This document shows positions 8,496 through 16,375 of a stretch of 64,000 nt of DNA, piece after piece. Source of the DNA: Texcoconibacillus texcoconensis (GTDB taxonomy: Bacteria; Bacillota; Bacilli; Bacillales; Salisediminibacteriaceae); NCBI RefSeq assembly GCF_014202575.1, contig NZ_JACHHB010000006.1, positions 62,001-126,000 of the forward strand. Reading direction: 5' to 3'. How positions within the stretch are numbered: the first letter of the stretch is position 1; every line of letters starts with the position of its first letter. Under the pieces are notes generated by a model. It saw only the letters and a program-made list of their open reading frames with translations, had not been told where the DNA came from and searched no databases. The position numbers and the translations under genes are program-made.

Positions 8496-10700
8496 TTATT
8501 GTTGGATCGCTTCGTGAAGGAAAATTGTGAAGTTACGACGAATAAGCGACTTCATTTCACTATATTTTACCATCTGTGTATCGACTTTGTTTTCCTCATC
8601 ATAGCTAAGTCCGTGTCCATATGGGAACAACACGTTGTCATTTTCATCGTAAATCGTCACAGGCAACTTACCTGTTGGGTTATTCTCAGCAAACAATGTT
8701 TTCGCTGTGGCGATAAAACTCGCTTCCCGGAATCCGTATTGCGCAATGTACGCATCGACATCCGGATACGCCATCACATCATATGGGTTGCGGATGCCAA
8801 CGCCTGTTACAGGTACATCAGCACCTGCAGTCACTTGCTGGTACACTTGCATGTGCGGATGATTCGGTGAGCGCCCCTCAAAATCGACACTATGCGACCC
8901 AATCACAATATGATCACTTCTACCTATGAGCGCCTGCTCCTCCGCCGTCAGCCGATCCTGCTTTTTGTCTAACAGGATATGTGAAACCGTTCCATCATGC
9001 TCGTCCTCAATTGCTTTAGCAAGCTCAGCACTGAATGCTTCCCCGATGACTGTCAAATGCTCTTTTTTGTTAGAAGAGATGGGTAGTGCATCATCGTCAT
9101 TTTTAACGAGTGTAATAGAGGCGTCAGCAATCTCCTGTTCTGTGTGTATATGTTTAAGAGAACCGGTCGTCCGCTCCGCAACTTGTTTTCTTTTCCCAAG
9201 GTCTTCGGCTTCTTCTTGCTTAAGGATGCCGCGATTTAGTTTAAGTGTCAACACGCGTTCGACGGCTTCGTTGATTCGTTCTTCGGTAATGTCGCCGGTT
9301 TTTACGGCTTCATGAATGCCTGCAAACACGTCTGGTAAACCGACGGGCATTAAGACGATATCTGTGCCGGCGTTGATGGTGCGAATTGCTGCCTCGACGG
9401 GGTCAAAGTGTTCAGCGATGGCATCCATATTGAGGGCGTCTGTCATAATCACGCCGTCGTAGTCCATATCTTCGCGGACGAGGCCTGTGAGCACGTCTTC
9501 TGATAATGTTGCGGGTAGGGAGATTTCGGATCCGTCTTTTTCAGAGATGACTGTTGTGTCGTCGATTTTAGGAAAGGTCACGTGTGAAGTCATGATCGCG
9601 TCGAGCCCTTCGTCCATTGCTTTTTGGAAAGGGGTGAGCTCGACATCAAAGAGGCGGTCACGATCATGGGGGACTTCTGGTAATCCGATATGGGAATCGA
9701 TATCGGTATCTCCGTGTCCTGGGAAGTGTTTGGCGATTCCTGCAATCCCTTGTTCTTGCATGCCTTTTGTATAAGCGGTGCCGAGCTCGCCGACGAGTTC
9801 TGGTTGTTCGGCGAAAGAACGAACGCCGATGACTGGGTTATCGGGGTTATTGTTCACGTCAACAACGGGTCCTAAGTTCATATTTATACCGAGGGCATCG
9901 AGTTCAGCGCCGATGACTTTGCCGGCTTCAAAGGCATAATCCTCGTCGCGGGTTGCCCCAACAGCCATATTTCCGGGCATGTCCGTTCCTTCTTGTAGGC
10001 GAGTGACAATGCCACCTTCTTGGTCAATGGTGACGAGCATGCCGAATTTTTCAGCAGCTTGTTTGTAATCGTAAACGAGTTCAGCCGTTTGTTCGGTTTC
10101 GACCGTGTTTTCGGCAAATAAAATAACGCCACCGATATGATACTTTTTGAGTTGTTCTTCGATTTCAGGAAGCATCTCTGTGACGTTTTCGTTCTCCCAC
10201 GTTCGGTAGTCAGGCATCATCATTTGCCCGATCCGCTCTTCTAGTGTGAGTTCGTCGATCGCTCGTTTGATTACATCGTAATTGCCGTCTTCTTGGATGA
10301 TGTCTAGTTTGGCGTTATTGTCTACTTCGAGCTTGATTTCATCAGCGTTTTTGTCGTCGGAGACGGTAATCGTCGTGTCACCAGGGTTACCAGTGAGTTG
10401 AATGTCTCCATTGTCTCCAATGGTGGCGACGGATTGATTGGAAGATTGCCAACTTAGTCCGATGCTTGCTTCTTCAAATCCTCCGCCTTCTGTGAGCCGA
10501 AGTGGTGTTAAGTCAACGGTTTGGTCATCACCATGCTGTGTCAGTGATACTTGGGGGACATTCTCTAAAAATAGTAAGGATGATTCGTCATTTTCAATGT
10601 TTGTTGCTGTTTGTCCTTCATCGGTGTTTGGTCCGAAAAGTGAAGATATGAGTAAAAGCGATAGGCCGAGGAAGGTGGGTGTTCTTTGCATACGGTTCAT
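8496..10700 (-). CDS. nagZ: Secreted family 3 beta-N-acetylhexosaminidase (NagZ type) with N-terminal Ig-like domain
   Basis: Glycoside hydrolase family 3 enzyme expected to remove N-acetylglucosamine from muropeptides outside the cell. 734 aa: signal peptide about 1-30 (FLGLSLLLISSLFG), a BIG2-like bacterial Ig domain about 48-130 (WQSSNQSVATIGDNGDIQLT), catalytic TIM barrel about 145-470 with the NagZ signature KHFPGHGDTDIDSH near 322 (its Asp-His pair acts as acid/base) and the nucleophile Asp in MTDALNMD near 417, then a C-terminal GH3 domain (about 530-715). In B. subtilis the orthologue sits in a muropeptide rescue operon; here it is alone and reversed against its neighbours. AGGAG precedes the ATG by eight bases. 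Confidence 0.92.
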   Translation of the reverse strand: MNRMQRTPTFLGLSLLLISSLFGPNTDEGQTATNIENDESSLLFLENVPQVSLTQHGDDQTVDLTPLRLTEGGGFEEASIGLSWQSSNQSVATIGDNGDIQLTGNPGDTTITVSDDKNADEIKLEVDNNAKLDIIQEDGNYDVIKRAIDELTLEERIGQMMMPDYRTWENENVTEMLPEIEEQLKKYHIGGVILFAENTVETEQTAELVYDYKQAAEKFGMLVTIDQEGGIVTRLQEGTDMPGNMAVGATRDEDYAFEAGKVIGAELDALGINMNLGPVVDVNNNPDNPVIGVRSFAEQPELVGELGTAYTKGMQEQGIAGIAKHFPGHGDTDIDSHIGLPEVPHDRDRLFDVELTPFQKAMDEGLDAIMTSHVTFPKIDDTTVISEKDGSEISLPATLSEDVLTGLVREDMDYDGVIMTDALNMDAIAEHFDPVEAAIRTINAGTDIVLMPVGLPDVFAGIHEAVKTGDITEERINEAVERVLTLKLNRGILKQEEAEDLGKRKQVAERTTGSLKHIHTEQEIADASITLVKNDDDALPISSNKKEHLTVIGEAFSAELAKAIEDEHDGTVSHILLDKKQDRLTAEEQALIGRSDHIVIGSHSVDFEGRSPNHPHMQVYQQVTAGADVPVTGVGIRNPYDVMAYPDVDAYIAQYGFREASFIATAKTLFAENNPTGKLPVTIYDENDNVLFPYGHGLSYDEENKVDTQMVKYSEMKSLIRRNFTIFLHEAIQQ

Positions 10701-11041
10701 TGAATCACTCCTTTAGTGTTGCTTGTTGCCAACATGATGTTAAGTTTGTGAAAAGTAGTGCATGCATGTGCTAGTACAGTTGTTCGCTTTGTTTCTCTTT
10801 TGGACAAAGTTACTCGTGTTGTTGATTTCGTTTTAGGGTGTTTCTATGTTGTTGCAATAATTGTTCGTGAACGGAAGTTATTTGTTAGATCATCCAACTT
10901 TTAGCTATTCATTTACTAGAATCGTCAGAAATTTATATCGTTAAACGGTTTACGGTGGGAAAGCTTTACGAAAAATAGCTGAGTGAATTATCCTTAATAT
11001 AATCAAGTTTTCGAAAAGACGAAGAAAAGGATGGAGTTTTT
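10701..11041. other. Divergent intergenic gap
   Basis: 341 bases between nagZ and a small unknown gene. I see no ORF, no strong hairpin and no convincing -35/-10 pair on either strand, although promoters for both divergent genes must lie here. Confidence 0.5.
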
Positions 11042-11422
11042 ATGTCGACAGAACGACTTTCTAAAGCGCAACAACGTTTTATAACAAATTACAAGCAAAT
11101 GCTTGATGAAGTGGAAGCGGCTGTTCGTTATGCGGGTGAGTGTTACATTAACAATGACCATGATATCGGTGACCGCCTCGTTCGTGATATCTTGAAGGGG
11201 TTGCAGCCTTTCAATACGCAAAATATGACGATGTTGTCGATTTTTTCAAATGATGATATTGCAATGGAAGTGTTGAGGAAGTTTCAAGATGCGGTGAACA
11301 AAGGTATTACGATTGAAGAAACATTTCCGGGTGAACGAGATAAAATGTATTTTGTGCATGAAACGTTTGTGCCGTTGCTTCAAAAGTGGAAACAAATTGT
11401 GGAGCATGTATATACAGAATAA
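11042..11422 (+). CDS. Hypothetical helical protein (126 aa)
   Basis: I do not recognise a family. The protein is soluble and predicted mainly helical: an amphipathic first helix (KAQQRFITNYKQMLDEVEAA), a Cys at about 34, and a segment SIFSNDDIAMEVLRKFQDAV followed by TIEETFPGERDKMYFVHETF. No signal peptide or membrane helix. AAAGGATGGAG lies before the ATG, which supports translation. It is followed 27 bases later by a perfect stem-loop that recurs nearby. It stands alone between the glycosidase and the thiamine operon and gives no functional hint. Confidence 0.6.
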   Translation: MSTERLSKAQQRFITNYKQMLDEVEAAVRYAGECYINNDHDIGDRLVRDILKGLQPFNTQNMTMLSIFSNDDIAMEVLRKFQDAVNKGITIEETFPGERDKMYFVHETFVPLLQKWKQIVEHVYTE

Positions 11423-11449
11423 GAGATATGAAGCGGGTGCTTTAGTGAA

Positions 11450-11489
11450 GTGAAGGGTAGGTGCTACTTCGGTAGCACCTACCCTTCAC
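11450..11489. repeat. Perfect 18-bp stem-loop, copy 1
   Basis: GTGAAGGGTAGGTGCTAC, loop TTCG, then the exact complement. It could end transcription of the upstream gene but is not followed by a T run. A second copy with 15 identical stem positions lies 121 bases downstream. Confidence 0.9.
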
Positions 11490-11610
11490 TACTGTGCATC
11501 GAAAAAGTGAAATTAACACGAAAATATGGTTTTTTTGGTTGGGAAAGGTTTATTTTCGTCCTGAAAAATAAGATTTTAAGCGGAAAATGGCCATTTACTT
11601 TTGCGAGGTA

Positions 11611-11644
11611 AAGGGTAGGTGCTACTTTGGTAGCACCTACCCTT
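11611..11644. repeat. Perfect 15-bp stem-loop, copy 2
   Basis: AAGGGTAGGTGCTAC, loop TTTG, then the exact complement. The stem equals the inner 15 bp of copy 1; only the third loop base differs (C to T). There is no T run and no adjacent gene end. Confidence 0.9.
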
Positions 11645-11697
11645 CAACACACTACATCACTAAACTCTATCCCCCTCCCCCTCGAACCTTCCTAGTT

Positions 11698-11726
11698 TTG
11701 ACAAAGTGATGACGATATGATAAATT
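11698..11726 (+). promoter_or_regulatory. Sigma-A promoter of the thiamine operon
   Basis: TTGACA at 11698-11703 and TAAATT at 11721-11726 with a 17-base spacer. Transcription would begin near 11733, just before the TPP aptamer. Confidence 0.7.
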
Positions 11727-11750
11727 GAATTTGTCTAAAAATTTAAATAG

Positions 11751-11845
11751 CGAAGTCCACTAGGGGCGCTTGTTAGCTGAGATAAGGCGATGCCTTAGTC
11801 CCTTTGAACCTGATCTGGTTAGTACCAGCGTAGGAAAGTGGAGTC
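11751..11845 (+). promoter_or_regulatory. TPP riboswitch (THI element)
   Basis: The conserved TPP aptamer blocks are present in order: GGGGCGC with GCTGAGATAAG at 11775, CCCTTTGAACCTGATCTGG at 11800-11818 and TTAGTACCAGCGTAGGAAAG at 11819-11838, closed by a short P1 (TCCAC/GTGGA). It binds thiamine pyrophosphate and should shut off the tenA-ykoEDC operon when thiamine is plentiful. The terminator that would execute this lies about 150 bases further on. Confidence 0.95.
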
Positions 11846-11907
11846 GACGGTCACGAGTCTCTTTGTTATGTGCATCGAAATTGAGTTGATAACCCGAACA
11901 GAACGAG

Positions 11908-11937
11908 CAACACAACACAACACAACTCAACTCAACT
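11908..11937 (+). repeat. Pentanucleotide microsatellite in the riboswitch leader
   Basis: Three CAACA units followed directly by three CAACT units. It lies between the TPP aptamer and the terminator, so length changes would alter leader spacing. The sequence is G-free and so probably unpaired. Confidence 0.85.
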
Positions 11938-11995
11938 CAAATTAACATCGGTGATACATATCCAAGACACGTGTATATATTGACGTAAATCAATC

Positions 11996-12026
11996 AGTCG
12001 CTCCATTTTTTGGAGGGGCTTTTTTT
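11996..12026 (+). terminator. TPP-controlled leader terminator
   Basis: AGTCGCTCC pairs with GGAGGGGCT over nine positions with one G-G mismatch, followed by six T. It lies between the TPP aptamer and the tenA start, as expected for transcription attenuation. Confidence 0.8.
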
Positions 12027-12160
12027 GTTGGCAAAAGGAAACAAACTTTGGTTCGCAAGTCTATTGGTCGGCTTTCTTGCTACCATTTTCAAAGAAGTCA
12101 GTGTTTCAACGCCTCAAAAAGCACTCCGGACTTCCTCAAAACAAAAGGGAGGATTTTTTT

Positions 12161-12826
12161 ATGACATTTTCAAATCAATTGCGCGAAGAAGCAGAGGAGT
12201 TATTTCAAGCTTGTTACCATCACCCGTTTATTAAAGGGATTGGTAAAGGAGACTTAAAAAAAGAACAACTCATCCATTATGTGAAACAAGACTATGAATA
12301 TTTGAATGCGATGATTCGCGCGCGTGCCTTGTCAATGGCGAAGTGCGATAACCGCGAGGACATGGAGTTATTCAACAGTGGCATTGGCTTTATCTTAAAC
12401 AGTGAAATCCATCCACATCATTGCTTTTGCCGAGTTGCAGGTGTTGATTATGAAGAACTGCAAGGTTATCCGTTAGCGCCGACAGCCCATCATTATGCGA
12501 ATTACATGGAGAAGGTAGCTCATGAAGGAACGTTAGCTGAGGCAATCGCTGTGGCACTTCCTTGCCCGTGGATTTATTTATATGTCGGAAAACGCCTGAT
12601 TGAAGAATACAATCCAGATGAATCCCATCCTTTCTACGAATGGATCACGTTTTATGGATCGCAAGAAGAACCGCGCATGAATCGTTCGCTAGAGAAATTA
12701 GATGAATTGGCGGAGCGCGCTTCTGAAGAAGAAAAGCAACGGATGCGCGAGCACTTTATGGCTAGTTGTAAACTTGAATATATGTTCTTTGACATGGCGT
12801 ACAAAGTGGAAGAATGGCCGGTGTAA
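12161..12826 (+). CDS. tenA: Aminopyrimidine aminohydrolase (thiaminase II) TenA
   Basis: TenA hydrolyses aminopyrimidine breakdown products of thiamine so the pyrimidine can be salvaged. The 221-aa protein has the all-helical TenA fold; Cys135 in LPCPWIY matches the catalytic cysteine of the B. subtilis enzyme, and Glu206 in KLEYMFFDMAY matches the catalytic glutamate. ATG 12161 follows GGGAGG; upstream in-frame codons overlap the leader and have no ribosome site. First gene of a TPP-riboswitch operon with a YkoEDC transporter, which fits import and rescue of a thiamine precursor. Confidence 0.95.
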   Translation: MTFSNQLREEAEELFQACYHHPFIKGIGKGDLKKEQLIHYVKQDYEYLNAMIRARALSMAKCDNREDMELFNSGIGFILNSEIHPHHCFCRVAGVDYEELQGYPLAPTAHHYANYMEKVAHEGTLAEAIAVALPCPWIYLYVGKRLIEEYNPDESHPFYEWITFYGSQEEPRMNRSLEKLDELAERASEEEKQRMREHFMASCKLEYMFFDMAYKVEEWPV

Positions 12827-12876
12827 TTGGTTAGCAATCGTCACCTAAAACTAAAGAAAAGTAAGGAGGAAACTAA

Positions 12877-13485
12877 TTGAACCAAGGCAAATCATTAAAT
12901 TTACGAGAAATTGTCGTCATGTCTTCAATATCTGTCGTGTTCGGTATCCTTTATCTCGGCTGGATATTCTTTGGGCAATTTATGCAAGGAATCACAGGCC
13001 CTGTTGGCTGGGGGTTGTTAACTGGGTTTTGGATTATGGCAGGGATCATTTGTGCTTACATTATTCGAAAGCCGGGTGTTGCGTTTGCCGCACAGCTGAT
13101 CGCAGCCGGAACAGAAATATTAGTCGGGTCGGTCAATGCGGGTGTCGTACTGCTCCTTGGCGTCACACAAGGAATTGGCGCCGAGCTAGCGTTCGCCCTG
13201 TTTCTATACCGCAGTTACAAATTACCCGTCCTCATGTTAGCAGGCATGTTTGGTACATTTGCCAACTTTATCACCACTTACGTTGTCTATGGATACAGCC
13301 AATATTCTTCTCTCGTCATTGGACTGATGCTTGCTACAATGCTGATTAGCGGTGCCGTTCTCGCAGGTTGGGGAAGCAAAAAAGTCGCAGATTCCTTAAG
13401 CCAAACAGGCGTTTTAGACAATTTTGCTTTAGGAAAATTACACCGTAAGCAAAGGGTTGAACGACATGTCGCAAATCAAGATTGA
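12877..13485 (+). CDS. ykoE: ECF transporter S component YkoE (thiamine precursor binding)
   Basis: Integral membrane substrate-binding subunit of an energy-coupling-factor transporter thought to take up hydroxymethylpyrimidine or a related thiamine precursor. 202 aa with five or six hydrophobic helices (from EIVVMSSISVVFGILYLGWI to SLVIGLMLATMLISGAVLAG). The start is TTG 12877 with AAGGAGGA seven bases upstream; no better start exists. It lies 50 bases after tenA and overlaps ykoD by 20 bases. B. subtilis pairs ykoE with ykoF rather than tenA, so here TenA replaces the soluble thiamine-binding partner. Confidence 0.9.
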   Translation: MNQGKSLNLREIVVMSSISVVFGILYLGWIFFGQFMQGITGPVGWGLLTGFWIMAGIICAYIIRKPGVAFAAQLIAAGTEILVGSVNAGVVLLLGVTQGIGAELAFALFLYRSYKLPVLMLAGMFGTFANFITTYVVYGYSQYSSLVIGLMLATMLISGAVLAGWGSKKVADSLSQTGVLDNFALGKLHRKQRVERHVANQD

Positions 13486-15139
13486 CGATTTAACTGTTCG
13501 GTATCCATTTCAAAATGCCGATATTTTAACAAATATCAACGTCGACATTGAAAAGGGAGAAAACATCCTCATTCTCGGTCCGAGCGGTGGGGGTAAAAGC
13601 ACCCTGGCTTTTACCCTCAATGGCTTGATTCCTAATTCGTTTGATGTGGAAACGAGTGGGAGAGTACTCATCGACAAGCAGCCCGTGACTGACATTGGCC
13701 TCCGCGAAATGAGTCAACAAATAGGAATTCTCTTCCAAGATCCTGAAACGCAATTTTGTATGGAAACGGTAGAGGAGGAAGTGCTGTTTGGCCTGGAAAA
13801 CTTACAGTATTCAAAAAAAGACATGGAAAAACGAATGCTTGATAGCTTAACGTTTGTCGGCTTACAAAACTGGCGTTCGAGTCGTATCCATGAACTATCA
13901 GGCGGGATGAAACAAAAGCTAGGCATCGCCTGCATTCTTGCGATGGATCCAGATGTATTGATCTTAGATGAACCAACAGCCAATTTGGACCCTGCGAGTA
14001 CAACTGAAATGTTCGCGCTCTTCGAACGGATTTCTCGCCAGTTTAACAAAACGATCATTTTAATCGAGCATAAATTAGATCAAGTGCTGTCAACAATCGA
14101 CCGCGTCCTCGTTCTAAACAGGCATGGGAAGCTAATGGCCGACGCAACGCCACGAGCCGTCTTTGAAAACGACTATGACCAACTCACGAAAGAAGGCGTT
14201 TGGGTACCACAACTAGTCCAATACGCAAAACAACTTGAGAAAAAAGGCATCAAATGGCCTGCGATGCCCCTTACTTTCACAGAATGGCAACAAGCATGGC
14301 AAGCGCTAGGGTTGCCTGAGCCTACTGAAGAAGAAAGACATCTGACCGAAGAGGAAGAGGGAGTTTCCCGAGAACCGATTTTACAAATCAACAACGTGTC
14401 GTTTTCTTATAAGAACCGTACTGTTTTAGAAGAAGTGAAGCTCTCCGTCCAGAAAGGGGATTTCCTGGCTATTGTCGGACCAAATGGGGCTGGGAAAAGT
14501 ACCCTTTCGCAAATGTTAATCGGTTTGCTTCAACCAGAACACGGTGAAATCGTTATCGATGGCGTATCTTACGAAAAATTACGGAGTGAAGCATTGATGC
14601 GACAAATCGGGTTTGTATTTCAAAACCCTGAGCATCAATTCATAGCTGATTCGGTAGAAGAGGAGCTAGCATACGGTTTTAAAGTTCAAGGTTGGAAGGA
14701 AGCGGATTGGAAACCTTATGTAAATGAGCTCCTTGATACGTTTCAATTAACAGAACAAGCAGCGCAAAACCCATTCTCGCTAAGTCAAGGTCAAAAGCGG
14801 CGCTTATCGGTTGCAACGATGTTGACGAATGATCAGGAAATTTTGATTTTGGATGAGCCGACATTTGGTCAAGATCAAGAGAATACGGAAGCTTTGATGG
14901 CTTTGTTGAAAGACTGGCACGCGCGCGGGAAAACGATCATTATGATTACGCATGACATGGATCTTGTGTATCAATATGCTGATCACGTCGCACTTCTTCA
15001 AAGTGGAAAAGTCGCCTATCACGGACATCCATCGATATTTTTTCAGCGAAGTCATCTGTTAAAGAAAGCATCGATTCAACGCCCTCTCTCATATGAATTG
15101 CAGCCGTGGGTGCACGCTGTTCAGAAGGTCGGTGTGTAG
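13466..15139 (+). CDS. ykoD: ECF transporter double ATPase YkoD
   Basis: Fused pair of ABC ATPase domains that powers the YkoEDC importer. 557 aa: first Walker A GPSGGGKST near 40, signature LSGGMKQKLG and Walker B LILDEPT; second Walker A GPNGAGKST near 338, signature variant LSQGQKRRLS and Walker B LILDEPTFGQD. The ATG at 13466 is nine bases after AAAGGG; a TTG nine bases earlier is less likely. It overlaps ykoE by 20 bases and is one base from ykoC, so translation is probably coupled. Confidence 0.93.
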   Translation: MSQIKIDDLTVRYPFQNADILTNINVDIEKGENILILGPSGGGKSTLAFTLNGLIPNSFDVETSGRVLIDKQPVTDIGLREMSQQIGILFQDPETQFCMETVEEEVLFGLENLQYSKKDMEKRMLDSLTFVGLQNWRSSRIHELSGGMKQKLGIACILAMDPDVLILDEPTANLDPASTTEMFALFERISRQFNKTIILIEHKLDQVLSTIDRVLVLNRHGKLMADATPRAVFENDYDQLTKEGVWVPQLVQYAKQLEKKGIKWPAMPLTFTEWQQAWQALGLPEPTEEERHLTEEEEGVSREPILQINNVSFSYKNRTVLEEVKLSVQKGDFLAIVGPNGAGKSTLSQMLIGLLQPEHGEIVIDGVSYEKLRSEALMRQIGFVFQNPEHQFIADSVEEELAYGFKVQGWKEADWKPYVNELLDTFQLTEQAAQNPFSLSQGQKRRLSVATMLTNDQEILILDEPTFGQDQENTEALMALLKDWHARGKTIIMITHDMDLVYQYADHVALLQSGKVAYHGHPSIFFQRSHLLKKASIQRPLSYELQPWVHAVQKVGV

Positions 15140-15140
15140 C

Positions 15141-15920
15141 ATGTTAGATGAATACCAAAGAAAACAACGATTTTTACAACAAGTCAATCCGACATTGAAA
15201 TTAATCAGTATACTCCTAGTGATTGTTTTTATGATCATGGTGTTTGACCCTTGGACACCGCTTGTATTATTGCTGATCACTTTAAGTGTTCTTTCGGTGT
15301 TTGGTGGTGTATCGGTTCGCTTTTTAATGTTGGTCTTGCTGCCGTTTAGTTTATTTGCTTTTAGTTTTGTTTGGATCAATGTCGTGTTTCCTGATGAAAG
15401 AGGGGAGACGGTGTTATTTTCAATCGCTGGACTCCCGGTTGCTAAAGAGAATTTATTAACGGGCATCTCGTTAGGTCTTCGCTCACTCGTGTTTGCTTCT
15501 TGGTCTTTGTTGTTTATTTTAACGACAGAACCTTCGAAATTGATGTTGAGTTTAATTCAAAATTGCAAGCTACCACCGCGCTTTGGATACGGGATGATGG
15601 CGGCTTATCGATTTCTACCGCTGTTTCGAAAAGAACTCCAACAGATCCGCGCCGCTCATCGTATTCGTGGGCTAGGTGAACCGCGTAGCTTGAAAGAAAA
15701 ACTGCGGCAAACGAAGCGCTACATGATTCCATTGATGGCGAGTGCAATTCGAAAGTCTGAACGGGTTGCAGTTGCGATGGAATCAAAAGGGTTTGATGGA
15801 AGTAGGGAACGTAGTTTTTATCGTGTTGTCCCATGGACGAAGTTCGATCTTATTTTTTCGGTGGGTTTTTTGACTCTTCTCGGAACGCTTCTGTTTGTGA
15901 GGAACCATCTTTTGGTTTGA
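15141..15920 (+). CDS. ykoC: ECF transporter T component YkoC
   Basis: Membrane scaffold that couples the ATPases to the substrate subunit. 259 aa with at least five membrane helices (ISILLVIVFMIMVF, LLITLSVLSVF, FLMLVLLPFSLFAFSFVWI, a helix near 125, and LIFSVGFLTLLGTLLFV at the end). Two T-component coupling motifs are visible: HRIRGLGE and ESKGFDG. Start ATG lies one base after the ykoD stop. No terminator immediately follows; the first strong one is about 330 bases downstream. Confidence 0.9.
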   Translation: MLDEYQRKQRFLQQVNPTLKLISILLVIVFMIMVFDPWTPLVLLLITLSVLSVFGGVSVRFLMLVLLPFSLFAFSFVWINVVFPDERGETVLFSIAGLPVAKENLLTGISLGLRSLVFASWSLLFILTTEPSKLMLSLIQNCKLPPRFGYGMMAAYRFLPLFRKELQQIRAAHRIRGLGEPRSLKEKLRQTKRYMIPLMASAIRKSERVAVAMESKGFDGSRERSFYRVVPWTKFDLIFSVGFLTLLGTLLFVRNHLLV

Positions 15921-16151
15921 GCGTGAGATAAAGGTTAGACACTTTCAGGGAGGTTTGTGTCACAACTTTTTTGAAGTATTTTTATCCATTTTAAAGGGAA
16001 ATAATGATCATATTCTTCCTATGTTTCCTGGTAAGGATTTATGTGAAAGTTCGTTATCTATTCCTATTTCAAACAGTGTTTAAAGTTGCTAGTGGCGCGT
16101 TCAAAATGTAGGTAAAGTTCAATTAAGGTACTATGCATAATGTGAAAAACA

Positions 16152-16288
16152 TGGTAATATATTAAGTACATTCGAGTTATCGATTGTTATTCGGTAAGCT
16201 ATTCTCCTTTTAGTTGTACGGTGCAGTCCTGCGGAGATTTAAGAAAGAGTCGAGAACACTTTCAAAAAAGTGTCCTCGGCTCTTTTTT
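16152..16288 (+). ncRNA. Candidate small RNA between ykoC and the betaine genes
   Basis: An extended -10 motif (TG, one base, TAATAT at 16152-16160) precedes about 90 bases without an ORF, then a strong terminator. A small hairpin (GCAG/CTGC) lies inside. It could also be only the long 3' end of the ykoC transcript. No known RNA family was recognised. Confidence 0.3.
16245..16288 (+). terminator. Strong plus-strand terminator without an adjacent gene
   Basis: AAGAGTCGAGAACACTTT pairs with AAGTGTCCTCGGCTCTT with two mismatches and is followed by six T. It is 325 bases after ykoC. Confidence 0.85.
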
Positions 16289-16315
16289 GTGAGTTTTAAC
16301 AAAAACATAGAGGTG

Positions 16316-16362
16316 AAAAAACGGCTAGCCTATTTTTATAATGAGCTAGCCGTTTTTATTTA
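16316..16362. terminator. Bidirectional terminator after the OpuAC-type gene
   Basis: AAAAACGGCTAGC and its exact complement flank a 15-base loop, giving T runs on both strands. It ends the minus-strand binding-protein gene that stops at 16376 and can also back up the plus-strand terminator. Confidence 0.85.
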
Positions 16363-16375
16363 CGTTTAACCCTAG

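Noticed and set aside
8926-9315. Plus-strand ORFs within nagZ
   Set aside because: Antisense shadows; the minus strand encodes an intact GH3 enzyme.
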